Source of the DNA: JAHBNG01 sp039028975
GTDB taxonomy: Bacteria; Chloroflexota; Anaerolineae; Caldilineales; Caldilineaceae
Length of the DNA stretch: 64,000 nucleotides
Direction of reading: 5' to 3'
Assembly (NCBI GenBank): GCA_039028975.1
Contig: JBCCHB010000015.1
Span: forward strand, 85,779 to 149,778
Position numbers and translations under genes: made by a program
Part shown: positions 42,358 through 51,317 of the stretch, piece by piece
Position numbering within the stretch: position 1 is the stretch's first letter
Layout: each line of letters starts with the position of its first letter
The notes under the pieces: model-generated
The model's database searches: none
What the model was told of the DNA's origin: nothing
What the model saw: only the letters and a program-made list of their open reading frames with translations

Positions 42358-44823
42358 ATGATTCAGACACAAATTGACGATTTAAACGCTCAAGCATCTG
42401 CTCTGCGCGAGAGCAACCCAACCAAGGCACTATACCTGGCAACCGAAGCACTAAATCTTGCTAGAAGTGGGGTACCTGACGAGCAACAGTATACTCAAGG
42501 GTGTGCTGATGCCTTGCGCGTGCTAGGCTATATTCATGCGTACGATCAAGTTGATTACGCCAAATCTCTGGCGCTGAATCATGAAGCATTGCACTTGTAC
42601 CGCACGTTAGGCAACGAAACAAAACGAGCCGAATGTTTACGGATGATAGGCTTTGCAAACCTCCGTATTGGTGAGTACCCACCGGCGTTAGACGTATTGT
42701 TGGAGGCACTCTATCTTTACCGTGAGAATGAAGATGCGTATGGTGAAGCTGACACCTTGAATAGTATAAGCATTCTTTACTCCTACCTGAACGAACATGA
42801 AGAAGCACTTGCATTCTGTAAGGATAGTTTGGCAATTTGCCGCCGCCTCAATTATCAGCCGCGTTTAATGAACCTGCTTGCAAACCGTTGCCGAGCTGCA
42901 GCAGAAGCTGGACAACCTGAAGAAGGTTTACCTTATGGATATGAGGGACTCGCTCAAAGCCGCTCTGAAGGAAATAAGCTCTTCGAGGCCCTTGCCTTAA
43001 GTAGTCTTGCCCGCACATTCATGCTTATGCAGAAATATGATGAAGCATGGGGCTATCTGCAAGACGGGTTGCCCCTATTTGAGTCGCTGAAGATGAATTA
43101 TCAGGCATTGGAAATGCGGCTTTATATGGGAAATATACAGGCAGATCGACATAAATTTGACGAAGCAAAAAAACTAATCTATCCGATCTTGATAGAAGCC
43201 GAAGAAATCGGCGCACGCCGAGAGCTACACAAGGCTCATGAAATTTTGTCGTTTGTCCATGAGCAAGAAAACAATTACGCTAAAGCACTGCATCACTATC
43301 GCCTCTTTCATGAGATTAAGCAAGTAGCTATTGATGAATCGATTTTGGGCAAACTACGTACGCAAGAGCTACGCAATCGATCCGAAGCGGCACAACGTGA
43401 AGCACAGCTATTGTTGAAAAAAAATACAGAATTAGAAGAAGAGATCGCGCAGCGCAAGAAGATCGAGGCCGAACTACGCAACGCTCAACACCAAGTGGAA
43501 GCCGAACGAATTTTGGCTCTGGATGCTAAAGAGAAAGCCGAGCTAGCCAATCAGGCAAAGAGCCAATTCTTAGCAAACGTGAGTCATGAGATCCGGACCC
43601 CACTGAATGGTATTATCGGGATGACAGCGCTCTTATCTACAACTGATCTGACCAGTGAGCAGCTTGACTGTACGAAAACGATTGAACAATGCAGTGAGAC
43701 ACTTCTGGAAGTGATCGGCCAGATCTTGGACTTTTCCAAAATCGAAGCTGGACAATTTTCCTTAAATTTCGTTTCATGTGATCTATATCAGCTCATTGAA
43801 AATGTGCTCAATATGTTTGGCTATATGGCTGCGAGCAAAGGGATTACACTCAGTCACCAGATAGATGATAGTGTCCCGCGGTATGTTCAGAGCGATCCAA
43901 GTCGATTACGCCAAATCTTGATGAACTTGCTAGGGAATGCCATAAAATTCACTCATGAAGGAGACATATGCGTCTCAGCGACAGCTCAACCGCAACAAGC
44001 AAATGGCTCTGCGCCAGATAGCCTCCACAAAGGAGACGATTTGCTCGATAAAAAACATATGAGTGATGGGGTAGACAAATTCGAAATTGTATTTGCTGTA
44101 CGAGATACGGGCATCGGCATTGAACCCGACAAAATCATACAAGTTTTCGAGCCATTCCAACAGGCAGATTCGTCTACTACGCGCCAATATGGCGGTACGG
44201 GGCTCGGGCTATCTATTTCTAAACAATTGGCTGGGCTATTAGGCGGGCAGATGTGGGCAACGAGTCAACCCGGAAAAGGCTCTCTCTTCTGTTTTTCAAT
44301 TCAAGCCAAGAGGCAAGATTCCCCCTCGGCCAACCCTCATTCTCTGGATGGGTATGATTCGATGCCGCTCACATTTGAAGAAGAAATAGATGAATCTTTG
44401 AAAGCCCAAACTCCATTGAGCATTCTTCTTGCAGAGGATAATTTAGTAAACCAAAAAGTGGCCTTGAAAATGTTGAGCCGTCTTGGTTGTAATGTAGATG
44501 TAGTAGAGAATGGAAAACTCGCTGTTGAGGCTGCATGCCAAAAGAATTACGATCTGATCTTCATGGATTTACATATGCCAAAAATGGATGGTTTTGAAGC
44601 ATCCGTTCAAATCCGGAAGCAGCTACCAGAAGACAGGCAACCTCTAATTTATGCATTCACGGCATCCGTCCTAACCCAGGATCGCCATCTATGCAAAGAG
44701 GCCGGGATGGATGGTTTTCTTACAAAGCCTGTTCGCCTTAATCAACTGAATACCCTGCTCCAAACCGTCAGTAACGAATCTATTGAGCTGTCAGAACAGC
44801 GAGATTTCCAGATGGGTCCATAA
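42358..44823 (+). CDS. Hybrid sensor: TPR repeats, histidine kinase and receiver domain
   Basis: Residues about 1-330 are tetratricopeptide repeats (ALNLA, AYGEADTLNSISILYSYLNE, ALAFCKDSLAICRRL). A coiled coil follows at about 335-395. The HisKA domain has NVSHEIRTPLNGIIGMTALL with phospho-acceptor H410. The ATPase domain has DPSRLRQILMNLLGNAIKFT, DTGIGIEPDKI and GGTGLGLSISKQLAGLLGG. A C-terminal receiver carries ILLAEDNLVNQKVA, phospho-acceptor D737 in FMDLHMPKMDG, and the Lys in FLTKPV. No membrane segment is present, so it is a cytoplasmic sensor whose TPRs may bind a protein partner. No HPt domain or output regulator is adjacent. Its 3' end overlaps the convergent VOC gene by 44 bp. Confidence 0.93.
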   Translation: MIQTQIDDLNAQASALRESNPTKALYLATEALNLARSGVPDEQQYTQGCADALRVLGYIHAYDQVDYAKSLALNHEALHLYRTLGNETKRAECLRMIGFANLRIGEYPPALDVLLEALYLYRENEDAYGEADTLNSISILYSYLNEHEEALAFCKDSLAICRRLNYQPRLMNLLANRCRAAAEAGQPEEGLPYGYEGLAQSRSEGNKLFEALALSSLARTFMLMQKYDEAWGYLQDGLPLFESLKMNYQALEMRLYMGNIQADRHKFDEAKKLIYPILIEAEEIGARRELHKAHEILSFVHEQENNYAKALHHYRLFHEIKQVAIDESILGKLRTQELRNRSEAAQREAQLLLKKNTELEEEIAQRKKIEAELRNAQHQVEAERILALDAKEKAELANQAKSQFLANVSHEIRTPLNGIIGMTALLSTTDLTSEQLDCTKTIEQCSETLLEVIGQILDFSKIEAGQFSLNFVSCDLYQLIENVLNMFGYMAASKGITLSHQIDDSVPRYVQSDPSRLRQILMNLLGNAIKFTHEGDICVSATAQPQQANGSAPDSLHKGDDLLDKKHMSDGVDKFEIVFAVRDTGIGIEPDKIIQVFEPFQQADSSTTRQYGGTGLGLSISKQLAGLLGGQMWATSQPGKGSLFCFSIQAKRQDSPSANPHSLDGYDSMPLTFEEEIDESLKAQTPLSILLAEDNLVNQKVALKMLSRLGCNVDVVENGKLAVEAACQKNYDLIFMDLHMPKMDGFEASVQIRKQLPEDRQPLIYAFTASVLTQDRHLCKEAGMDGFLTKPVRLNQLNTLLQTVSNESIELSEQRDFQMGP

Positions 44824-45646
44824 TACTTGGACCTTCGTCTGTATGGATAATAGGTACATCCATTGCATCTAACCTTGCAACCAAACTGTCTGTCTGCTGA
44901 GCATCAGGCAATCTGATTTCGTAACGCAACAGCCCCAACGAGCCTTCGGAGGCACTAGATGCTCCCCTAGAGTGCCAGATGTTCATGCCTAGATGATGGT
45001 GATACCCACCTGCGGCCAGAAACGCTGCTTCGGGCCATAGCAACATGCTTTCAAAACCAACAAGGTCTGCATAGAATTGGGCATTTTTGGTAACATCATT
45101 GACCTGAAGATGGATGTGGCCCATGATGGTGCCACTGGGCAATTGGGTAAATGGCGCTGGCTTGGCATCCGCAAGAAGCGCTTGCAGATTGAGCCGAATG
45201 GTGGCCATTTGAATTTGTCCACTCTCGTAGTGCCATTCGCTGCGAGGGCGATCTCGATAGACCTCAGTGCCATTGCCTTCTGGGTCATTCAAGTAGAGTG
45301 CCTCGCTGACCAGATGGTCGCTAGCCCCAGTTAGACTATAGTTGTTAGCGGAAAGATGGGTTAACCATTGGCCAAGCTCCTCTCGGGAGGGTAACAACAG
45401 CGCAAAATGGTAAAGCCCAGTTGCATTCGGATATTGTCTGCCGTTGGGTCTTGCTTCGAGCCGCAGCAAAGGAATATCATCCACCCCCAATTCTACAACC
45501 GAAGCTCCTTGATCTTGGACCGTCAAACCGATAAGCTCGGTATAAAAATCGGTCATCATCTCCAAGTTGGCTACGCCTAAGGTAACCTTCCCAACCGCCG
45601 TTTTGGAATCCAATGTATATTTTGTGATCTCATTTTCTGCTATCAT
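44780..45646 (-). CDS. VOC-superfamily protein, CatE-like ring-cleavage dioxygenase family (two domains)
   Basis: The 288-residue protein has two vicinal-oxygen-chelate domains. The first has KVTLGVANLEMMTDFYTELI, then GLYHFALLLPSREEL and DPEGNGTEVYRDRP. The second has MGHIHLQVNDVTKNAQFYAD, then HHHLGMNIWHSRG and LRYEIRLPD. Metal-ligand-like His/Glu residues are in HIHL, HHHLG and RYEI of the second domain, consistent with Fe(II)-dependent extradiol dioxygenases of the CatE type. Substrate unknown. The ATG at 45646 follows GGGAGAG. It is divergent from a LysR regulator, the usual arrangement for a regulated catabolic gene. Confidence 0.85.
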   Translation of the reverse strand: MIAENEITKYTLDSKTAVGKVTLGVANLEMMTDFYTELIGLTVQDQGASVVELGVDDIPLLRLEARPNGRQYPNATGLYHFALLLPSREELGQWLTHLSANNYSLTGASDHLVSEALYLNDPEGNGTEVYRDRPRSEWHYESGQIQMATIRLNLQALLADAKPAPFTQLPSGTIMGHIHLQVNDVTKNAQFYADLVGFESMLLWPEAAFLAAGGYHHHLGMNIWHSRGASSASEGSLGLLRYEIRLPDAQQTDSLVARLDAMDVPIIHTDEGPSIMDPSGNLAVLTAQ

Positions 45647-45977
45647 GCATCTCTCCCGTGATATGACAATAATTTTGCTCCTACCAATGTCGTTTGCATT
45701 GCTTGTATGAACGATATTCTAACACGGTGGCTGATAGAAAAAAAGTACTTTTATGCTATACTCTCTATAGATTTTATTTATAGAGTTTTGAAATATAGCT
45801 ATTCAGATCTTCATTGTCCGCTACGTTGGTGCCTAGCGCACACTTTGTATTTGGTTACAAGTGCGTAGCAACCTCAACCGATTAAACGGATTTTAGAGAC
45901 TTCTTTCTTAATCTATAGAATCTGCTGATGGAAATCTTTTTCTGAAAAATTATATAAGAAGTACAGGAAAATCAGAG
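45647..45977. promoter_or_regulatory. Divergent control region of the VOC gene and the LysR regulator
   Basis: CTCTATA (45763-45769) and TATAGAG (45779-45785) form a 7-bp dyad with a T-rich centre. It contains a T-N11-A core typical of LysR-type operators (outer bases of TATAGATTTTATTTATA). It lies 117 bp upstream of the VOC ATG and 193 bp upstream of the regulator ATG. Promoter boxes were not assigned with confidence. Confidence 0.5.
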
Positions 45978-46874
45978 ATGACACTTGAACAGCTGCGCAT
46001 GCTAACCAAGATCGCAGAGGAGGGTAGTCTGTTTGCCGCGGCAGAAGCCCTACATAAAACACAACCTACGGTTAGTGTAGCCATGAAAAAACTTGAAAAG
46101 GAGCTTGGCCTTCAACTGATTTCGCGGGAACAATATCGGGCCGCGTTAACTACAGAAGGCAAAGTACTCTACGAAAAAGCCAAAACAATTCTTCAGCAAG
46201 TGGACACCTTCCAAGGACTTGCCGGACATCTGGCTGTGGGAAACGAAGCGGAACTGCGGATTGCGATTGAAGCGAGCTGCTCGCTCCCGCTCATGATTCA
46301 AATCATGGGTATTTGCAACGAGCGCTTCCCTGAAACTCAATTTCGGTTCTCGGTCGAGTGCATTATGGGCGCACTGGAACGATTGAGAGTGGGCGAGGCG
46401 GATCTGGCCATTAACCCCTTTGCCGAAACGGAAAACACATTTGAATCTTTCCCCTTGACCAGTACGGAAATGATTCGAGTTGCGTCGCCCAAGTTACCGC
46501 TATGTGCCGCCCAAATAGCGGTTCCTTTTGAAGCGTTGCGAGGCTATGTTCAGGTCATTGTGAAGGATAGTAGCCGCAATCCATCAAATACATTCTCTAC
46601 GATTTTGGAAGGGGGGCGGCACTGGTATGTGAACGATCATTTTACCAAGAAAGAACTTATCCTTGCTGGTATGGGTTGGGGAAGATTGCATTATCATTTT
46701 ATTAAAGATGAATTGCAAGAGGGAACCCTAATGCCGCTGGAGGTTGCCAACCATCCACTTTCTATGCACGTCGATATTTCGGTCGCTCGGAAGACCAATC
46801 AGGCTCATGGCCCGATTGCAAGTGCTCTGTGGTCTATACTTAGAGAGCTGGTACAGGAATTGGCACAAGAGTAG
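45978..46874 (+). CDS. LysR-family transcriptional regulator
   Basis: The N-terminal winged helix-turn-helix (residues 1-60) has MTLEQLRMLTKIAEEGSLFA followed by AAEALHKTQPTVSVAMKKLE, a good LysR match. Residues about 90-295 form the substrate-binding domain (ELRIAIEASCSLPLMIQIM, ERLRVGEADLAIN). It has 298 residues. It is divergent from the VOC dioxygenase-like gene and probably controls it, with the effector likely an aromatic compound or intermediate (inference). ATG start. It is convergent with the DUF3556-like gene, 28 bp apart. Confidence 0.93.
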   Translation: MTLEQLRMLTKIAEEGSLFAAAEALHKTQPTVSVAMKKLEKELGLQLISREQYRAALTTEGKVLYEKAKTILQQVDTFQGLAGHLAVGNEAELRIAIEASCSLPLMIQIMGICNERFPETQFRFSVECIMGALERLRVGEADLAINPFAETENTFESFPLTSTEMIRVASPKLPLCAAQIAVPFEALRGYVQVIVKDSSRNPSNTFSTILEGGRHWYVNDHFTKKELILAGMGWGRLHYHFIKDELQEGTLMPLEVANHPLSMHVDISVARKTNQAHGPIASALWSILRELVQELAQE

Positions 46875-46902
46875 GAGTTGCTTATATCCATGCTGGAGTG
46901 GC

Positions 46903-48570
46903 TCACTCTGTTGGCCAAACTTCTCTATGCTTTAAATCGTGCAAATTGGCTGTGCCTTGCTGCAAGAGACCGTCCTTGGCATCATGAATACGCCAAGCCA
47001 TATTGCCATTGTGTAGCTGTTGTGATTCCACCATGATGACGCGTAATTCGCCCGACGCGAAATGACAGCGCCGTTGGACAGCCTTCAAAAGCGCCTCATT
47101 ATGCAAATGACCATCGCCGAAGTTCCAGCCGATCAATTCGCCAGCCATAAACTCTCCTTCAACCCATAGATAATCCTGCACGTTGTTGTCCGTTGCCATC
47201 GGGATCAAGTCATGGAGTGCGCGGCTTGGTAGGTGCAACATACGGAAGCCAATCACGCGCGTCATCATCGCTTCTATTAATTCAGGCGAGTAAAGTGACT
47301 CAAGTTGCTTCTCGATAGCAGGCGATGTTTTGGTGATGTATTGGTCAATTTTCTCTTTGGCATTTCCTTTGAACAGCCAGACACTGTATGGCCAGGTGCC
47401 AGCGTAGTAGCGCATTGACATCAGAAACGAGACATATCTGGGGAACAGGTGGCCCGCAATTGGAATGACGAGTAGAAGAAATGTGAGCATGGCAATGAGG
47501 ACCGGCTCAGCTAGGTTAAAAAAGGACCATTCAGGATGTGCATAAAAGAGCAACCATGCCCCAAAAACCATGACCACATTCCACTCTAGCGGCACGCCTA
47601 AGGGAAAATTCAAAAAGATGAACAGATGAAAGGTGCTGATGATGACAAGCAGAATAAGAGCGAGGCTGGGTCTATTACTCAGTACCAACAAGAGAATGGG
47701 AATGGCAAACTCGACCATTGTTCCGAAATGTGCTATCCAAATGCCAATCTTGCTTGGATGACAGTCTTCTGGGAAATCCTTGACCAACATCCGTTTGAAA
47801 CCTGAAAAAATAGCTGGTGTAAGAACTGGACTGTTGGTTAGCATAACAGTAACAACGGTTGGAAAAACGGGTGTCAATTTAGAAAAGGCAGCCCAAAACC
47901 AGATCGCGAACCAGACAACAATCAGCCCATTACCCGTTTGCTCAGGAAAAAGGAAGGTGAGCATCATAGGGTAGTAGACGTCGCTGCGCGCGGCGAGAAA
48001 AACCGTTTTGTCAAGAACGCCAAGGAGAGGCAAGAGGATGACAATCGGTAACACCAAATTGACTGTAACCGCGGGTGCAATCAAGCCCCGCATAAAGAGC
48101 CCGAGCAGTAGAATATACAAGCCAACTTCGACGATGGTCCGTTTATCACCGCCCACGAGTGGCGCGCCAGGGAAGAAGGAGGCTTTTAGTGTATTGGGGC
48201 GCAGGAAATAGAGGCTGGCACCAAAAGGTGGTAGATAGCGTCCGGTCAGTGGCCCGCTTGAACCACCCAGTCCCAATACTTCGATCAGGGATGTCCACAG
48301 TATGAGCTTTTTGAGCGCTTCAAGGTTCCACCACCATGAACCAAACTCTCGCATCGGGCCGAGCTCAGCGGAAAATGATGCAAAGTACAACCCACCCCAG
48401 ATGTAGAGCAGTACCTTGACAAAATAAAATATGGATACAACGAGCGGTGCACCAAACCCCTGCTCAATCCATGCTTGGCAAACTATTTTGATACGATTTG
48501 GATAAGATGCTTTCTTCCAATCGTTGTAGTCGTAGGGTAGCGATTTAGGGGCGACGAACCGTTCTAGCAT
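46903..48570 (-). CDS. DUF3556-like multi-pass membrane protein
   Basis: The 555-residue protein starts with a soluble segment, YDYNDWKKASYPNRIKIVCQ. About ten hydrophobic helices follow between residues 40 and 390, and the C-terminal domain of about 150 residues is soluble (YSPELIEAMMTRVIGFRML, VEGEFMAGELIGWNFGDGHL). The loop GPLTGRYLPPFGASLYFLRP followed by GGDKRTIVEVGLYI fits DUF3556, a family I know mainly from mycobacteria and other actinobacteria. Function unknown. It may lie outside the usual host range of the family, which would suggest transfer; this needs a search. ATG at 48570. Confidence 0.7.
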   Translation of the reverse strand: MLERFVAPKSLPYDYNDWKKASYPNRIKIVCQAWIEQGFGAPLVVSIFYFVKVLLYIWGGLYFASFSAELGPMREFGSWWWNLEALKKLILWTSLIEVLGLGGSSGPLTGRYLPPFGASLYFLRPNTLKASFFPGAPLVGGDKRTIVEVGLYILLLGLFMRGLIAPAVTVNLVLPIVILLPLLGVLDKTVFLAARSDVYYPMMLTFLFPEQTGNGLIVVWFAIWFWAAFSKLTPVFPTVVTVMLTNSPVLTPAIFSGFKRMLVKDFPEDCHPSKIGIWIAHFGTMVEFAIPILLLVLSNRPSLALILLVIISTFHLFIFLNFPLGVPLEWNVVMVFGAWLLFYAHPEWSFFNLAEPVLIAMLTFLLLVIPIAGHLFPRYVSFLMSMRYYAGTWPYSVWLFKGNAKEKIDQYITKTSPAIEKQLESLYSPELIEAMMTRVIGFRMLHLPSRALHDLIPMATDNNVQDYLWVEGEFMAGELIGWNFGDGHLHNEALLKAVQRRCHFASGELRVIMVESQQLHNGNMAWRIHDAKDGLLQQGTANLHDLKHREVWPTE

Positions 48571-49033
48571 AAATTGCTTTTTCTTTGCATGATTTACTTC
48601 TGATGTGGCTGATCATACTTCGCCGGAAAAGTGGTCATATAACGATGGTTGTGTAAAAGGCAAAATAGAGGGCATGTCCGCTCAGAACGCCTGGAATTTT
48701 ACACAGAATTCGTTATACCATCAAAAGTCTTGTCTGAGCCTTGGAATCCATATTCAGTAGATCGCAATGGGTCAATCTATGCCATTTCGACCGAAGGGAG
48801 AAATCATAAATTTAGCCGAGTGGAAGATTTCTCGTCGTTCCTCCTTGAAATGACACGAGTTCATGGTTGCGAACTACTGATATTGAGGACAGAACTGTTC
48901 TGGCTATCTATATACGGTAAAAACCTTTTGGAATCGAGGCTGACCCAGCTTACAAGATTCGGATGAACCTTAAGACAATGAATCCTATTAAACACCGAAA
49001 GCCCGAGAATGGCTACTTTACCTCCTATGGTAG
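48571..49033. other. Gap with a family 1 remnant and a doubtful short ORF
   Basis: CATACTTCGCCGGAAAAGT at 48614-48632 matches one end of the family 1 element, but the rest is missing or highly diverged. A GTG-started frame at 48649-48966 would encode 105 residues; it is listed separately with low confidence. No promoter for the downstream kinase gene was identified. Confidence 0.4.
48649..48966 (+). CDS. Possible small hypothetical protein
   Basis: GTG-started frame of 105 codons with no recognised family. Its middle part, RNGSIYAISTEGRNHKFSRV, and the amphipathic FSSFLLEMTRVHGCELLIL look protein-like rather than random. No ribosome binding site is clear and the 5' portion may be repeat-derived. 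It could be a fragment of an older gene. Confidence 0.3.
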   Translation: MCKRQNRGHVRSERLEFYTEFVIPSKVLSEPWNPYSVDRNGSIYAISTEGRNHKFSRVEDFSSFLLEMTRVHGCELLILRTELFWLSIYGKNLLESRLTQLTRFG

Positions 49034-50893
49034 ATGCCATTCGGTTTAGAACTAAGCGGAACATACATCAGGCAACTTGACTTCTCCGCATGCCCACATT
49101 ACGATGACCTTATGCAAAAAGAGACAACACGCCCTGCCTTTTTCTGGGGCCTACCCATAGGGTTATCGAAGCGCATGGATCGAACTGTCAGCCGGGATCA
49201 CCGCCGTTACCAGCGTATTCTGCGTTTTTTCGCCGGGGTCATTGGTCAGTTTATTCTGCTCGATCTGCTCCTGGGGCGTTTACCAATCATCGGTGGCCGT
49301 ATTCGCAACAGCCGTACCACACGTTTGCGTCGCATGGCGCGGCGCTTTCGGACACTGGCGATAGAGATGGGTGGCGTATTGATCAAGCTGGGACAATTTC
49401 TCAGCGCACGGGTCGATGTGCTGCCAATCGAGATCACCCAGGAGCTAGCCGGGCTTCAGGATGAGGTACCTGCAGAAGCGTGGCCCCAGATTGCCGCCGC
49501 TCTGCATCAAGAGTTGGGGGATGTTTCCGCGCGCTTTGCCACGATCGAAGAGGCGCCTCTAGCGGCAGCTTCTTTAGGGCAGGCCTACCGCGCTCAGCTT
49601 CATCCTACAGAGGGCAACCACGCAGTGGTGCTCAAAGTGCAGCGCCCCGGCATCGATGAGATTGTCCGCGTAGATTTGGACGCTCTGCGCGTAGTGGCCA
49701 GGTGGACCATGCGCTATCGTCCGATCCGTCGGCGGGCCAATGTGCCAGAACTGATGGAAGAGTTTGCCAAAACGCTTTGGGCCGAATTGGATTATCAGGC
49801 AGAAGCGGCCAACGCCCAACGCTTTGCCCAGATCTTTGCCGATGACGATGACGTGCGGGTTCCCAAAATCTATCATCAGCATTCGACGGGTCGGGTGCTG
49901 ACGCTGGAAAATGTGGAAGGGCTGCGGATCGATGACGTGGCCGAAATTCGCGCAGCGGGTATCTCCCCCACCATTCTGGCTGAACGACTGCTGGATATCT
50001 ACTTCAAACAGGTCTTTCGAGAGGGCTTTTTCCACGCCGACCCTCACCCTGGCAACATCTTTGTGCGTGCCGTACCCCGTGCTATAGAAGATTCAGAAGA
50101 AAATTCGACTAGAAATTCGACCGAGCTACACGCGGGTGGATCAACCTCCTTTCAGATTACCTTTATAGACTTTGGCATGATGGGTAATATCCAGTCGATC
50201 ATGAGCGACAATCTACAGCGCATCCTACTGGCCGTAGCCAAACGCGACGCTGCTGCGCTCACCCAGATCTACAACGACATGGGCTTCTTTCTACCTGGTG
50301 CCGATCTCGACCGCATCACCGAAGCACAGGAAGAGGTGCTGGGGCGCATTTGGGGGCGCAGCCTGCAAGAGATGGCGCGCCCCAGTCCGGACGAGATTCG
50401 TGAGTTGAGTGGCGAGTTCAAAGACATCATACGCGCCTTTCCCTTTCAAGTACCCCAAGATTTTATCTATCTAGGGCGCGCTGTAGGTATGCTCTCTGGC
50501 CTTACGTCTCAGTTACACCCCGATGTCAATCTCTGGGCACAGATGGAGAAGTATGCGGTCGAGATCATCGGCGATGAGCGATTCAAACTCTTTGATTTTG
50601 ATTTTCTCCGAACTGAATTTCAGGATCTGCTTGCTGTGCCGGTTCAAGTGCGACGGCTGATCCAGCTCGCCGAAGGAGGGCGTCTTCAGGTGCGCTCCGT
50701 GGAAGATCCCAAGGCAGCCCGCCGCCTCGATCAGTTGGAACGTCACCTGGGTCGCCTCAACCAAACCGTGCTCACTGCTGCTGGGCTTCTGGGCGGGGTC
50801 TGGCTCTACAACGCTGGCAACACCAATGTCGCCATCGGCTTTTGGGTAGTGGCTGGGATTCTGTGGTGGTCGGGTAGGCGCCAAGGAGATTAA
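49034..50893 (+). CDS. ABC1/AarF/UbiB-family atypical kinase
   Basis: The family has a protein-kinase-like fold with ATPase activity and acts in isoprenoid-quinone metabolism. The Lys-x-Gly-Gln motif is in GVLIKLGQFLSARVDVLP. Next come the Ala-rich nucleotide loop PLAAASLGQAYRAQL, the conserved Lys in VVLKVQRPGIDEIVRVDLD, ELDYQAEAANAQRFAQIF, FFHADPHPGNIF and the metal-binding Asp in FIDFGMMGNI. Two hydrophobic helices at the C-terminus (about residues 570-610) anchor it to the membrane. It has 619 residues with ATG at 49034; an ATG at 49112 (codon 27) is an equally plausible start. It appears monocistronic. Confidence 0.9.
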   Translation: MPFGLELSGTYIRQLDFSACPHYDDLMQKETTRPAFFWGLPIGLSKRMDRTVSRDHRRYQRILRFFAGVIGQFILLDLLLGRLPIIGGRIRNSRTTRLRRMARRFRTLAIEMGGVLIKLGQFLSARVDVLPIEITQELAGLQDEVPAEAWPQIAAALHQELGDVSARFATIEEAPLAAASLGQAYRAQLHPTEGNHAVVLKVQRPGIDEIVRVDLDALRVVARWTMRYRPIRRRANVPELMEEFAKTLWAELDYQAEAANAQRFAQIFADDDDVRVPKIYHQHSTGRVLTLENVEGLRIDDVAEIRAAGISPTILAERLLDIYFKQVFREGFFHADPHPGNIFVRAVPRAIEDSEENSTRNSTELHAGGSTSFQITFIDFGMMGNIQSIMSDNLQRILLAVAKRDAAALTQIYNDMGFFLPGADLDRITEAQEEVLGRIWGRSLQEMARPSPDEIRELSGEFKDIIRAFPFQVPQDFIYLGRAVGMLSGLTSQLHPDVNLWAQMEKYAVEIIGDERFKLFDFDFLRTEFQDLLAVPVQVRRLIQLAEGGRLQVRSVEDPKAARRLDQLERHLGRLNQTVLTAAGLLGGVWLYNAGNTNVAIGFWVVAGILWWSGRRQGD

Positions 50894-50903
50894 TAGTCAT
50901 TCG

Positions 50904-51317
50904 TTAGTGAGGAACAACCCCATCCGGAATGGGCGACACATATTTCCGACCATTCAAATTCCGCTCAAACTCGGCACGGGCAGCGGCTAATTTTTCTGGA
51001 TTGGTCATCAGCTCCAGCCCAGCCAATCCCATCACTTTGGCTGCGTACATCATCCCCTTGAAGCCGATGCTGGTGCCAGTGGAGGCGACCGTCTGCCAAG
51101 AATGGGGCGGCGTACCAAGGGGCCAGCAGGTGGTCCAGATTTGGGCCGTGGGCGTGATCTGGCTGACGTCACCCACTTCGGTGGAGCCAGGAGAAACGGC
51201 AGGAATCTCATTGAAGGGCAGCACATCTTCCCACAGCGGGTTCTCCATAAGCGTTGGGTCAAGATTCAGGGGCGTGGACTTTTGCGCCCAGCCAAACGTC
51301 AGATGCCTAAATTGCAT
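50904..51317 (-). pseudogene. C-terminal fragment of an M20 peptidase, AbgB-like
   Basis: The frame encodes only the last about 135 residues of an M20 amidohydrolase related to aminobenzoyl-glutamate utilisation protein B. Recognisable segments are PGSTEVGDVSQITPTAQIWT and WPLGTPPHSWQTVASTGTSI. The intact protein is about 480 residues, so the metal-binding N-terminal part and most of the dimerisation domain are gone. The fragment begins at the 3' end of the sulfatase gene, 11 bp upstream of its stop in another frame, so a deletion or rearrangement joined the two. The longer frame to 51401 only adds codons that belong to the sulfatase. Confidence 0.75.
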
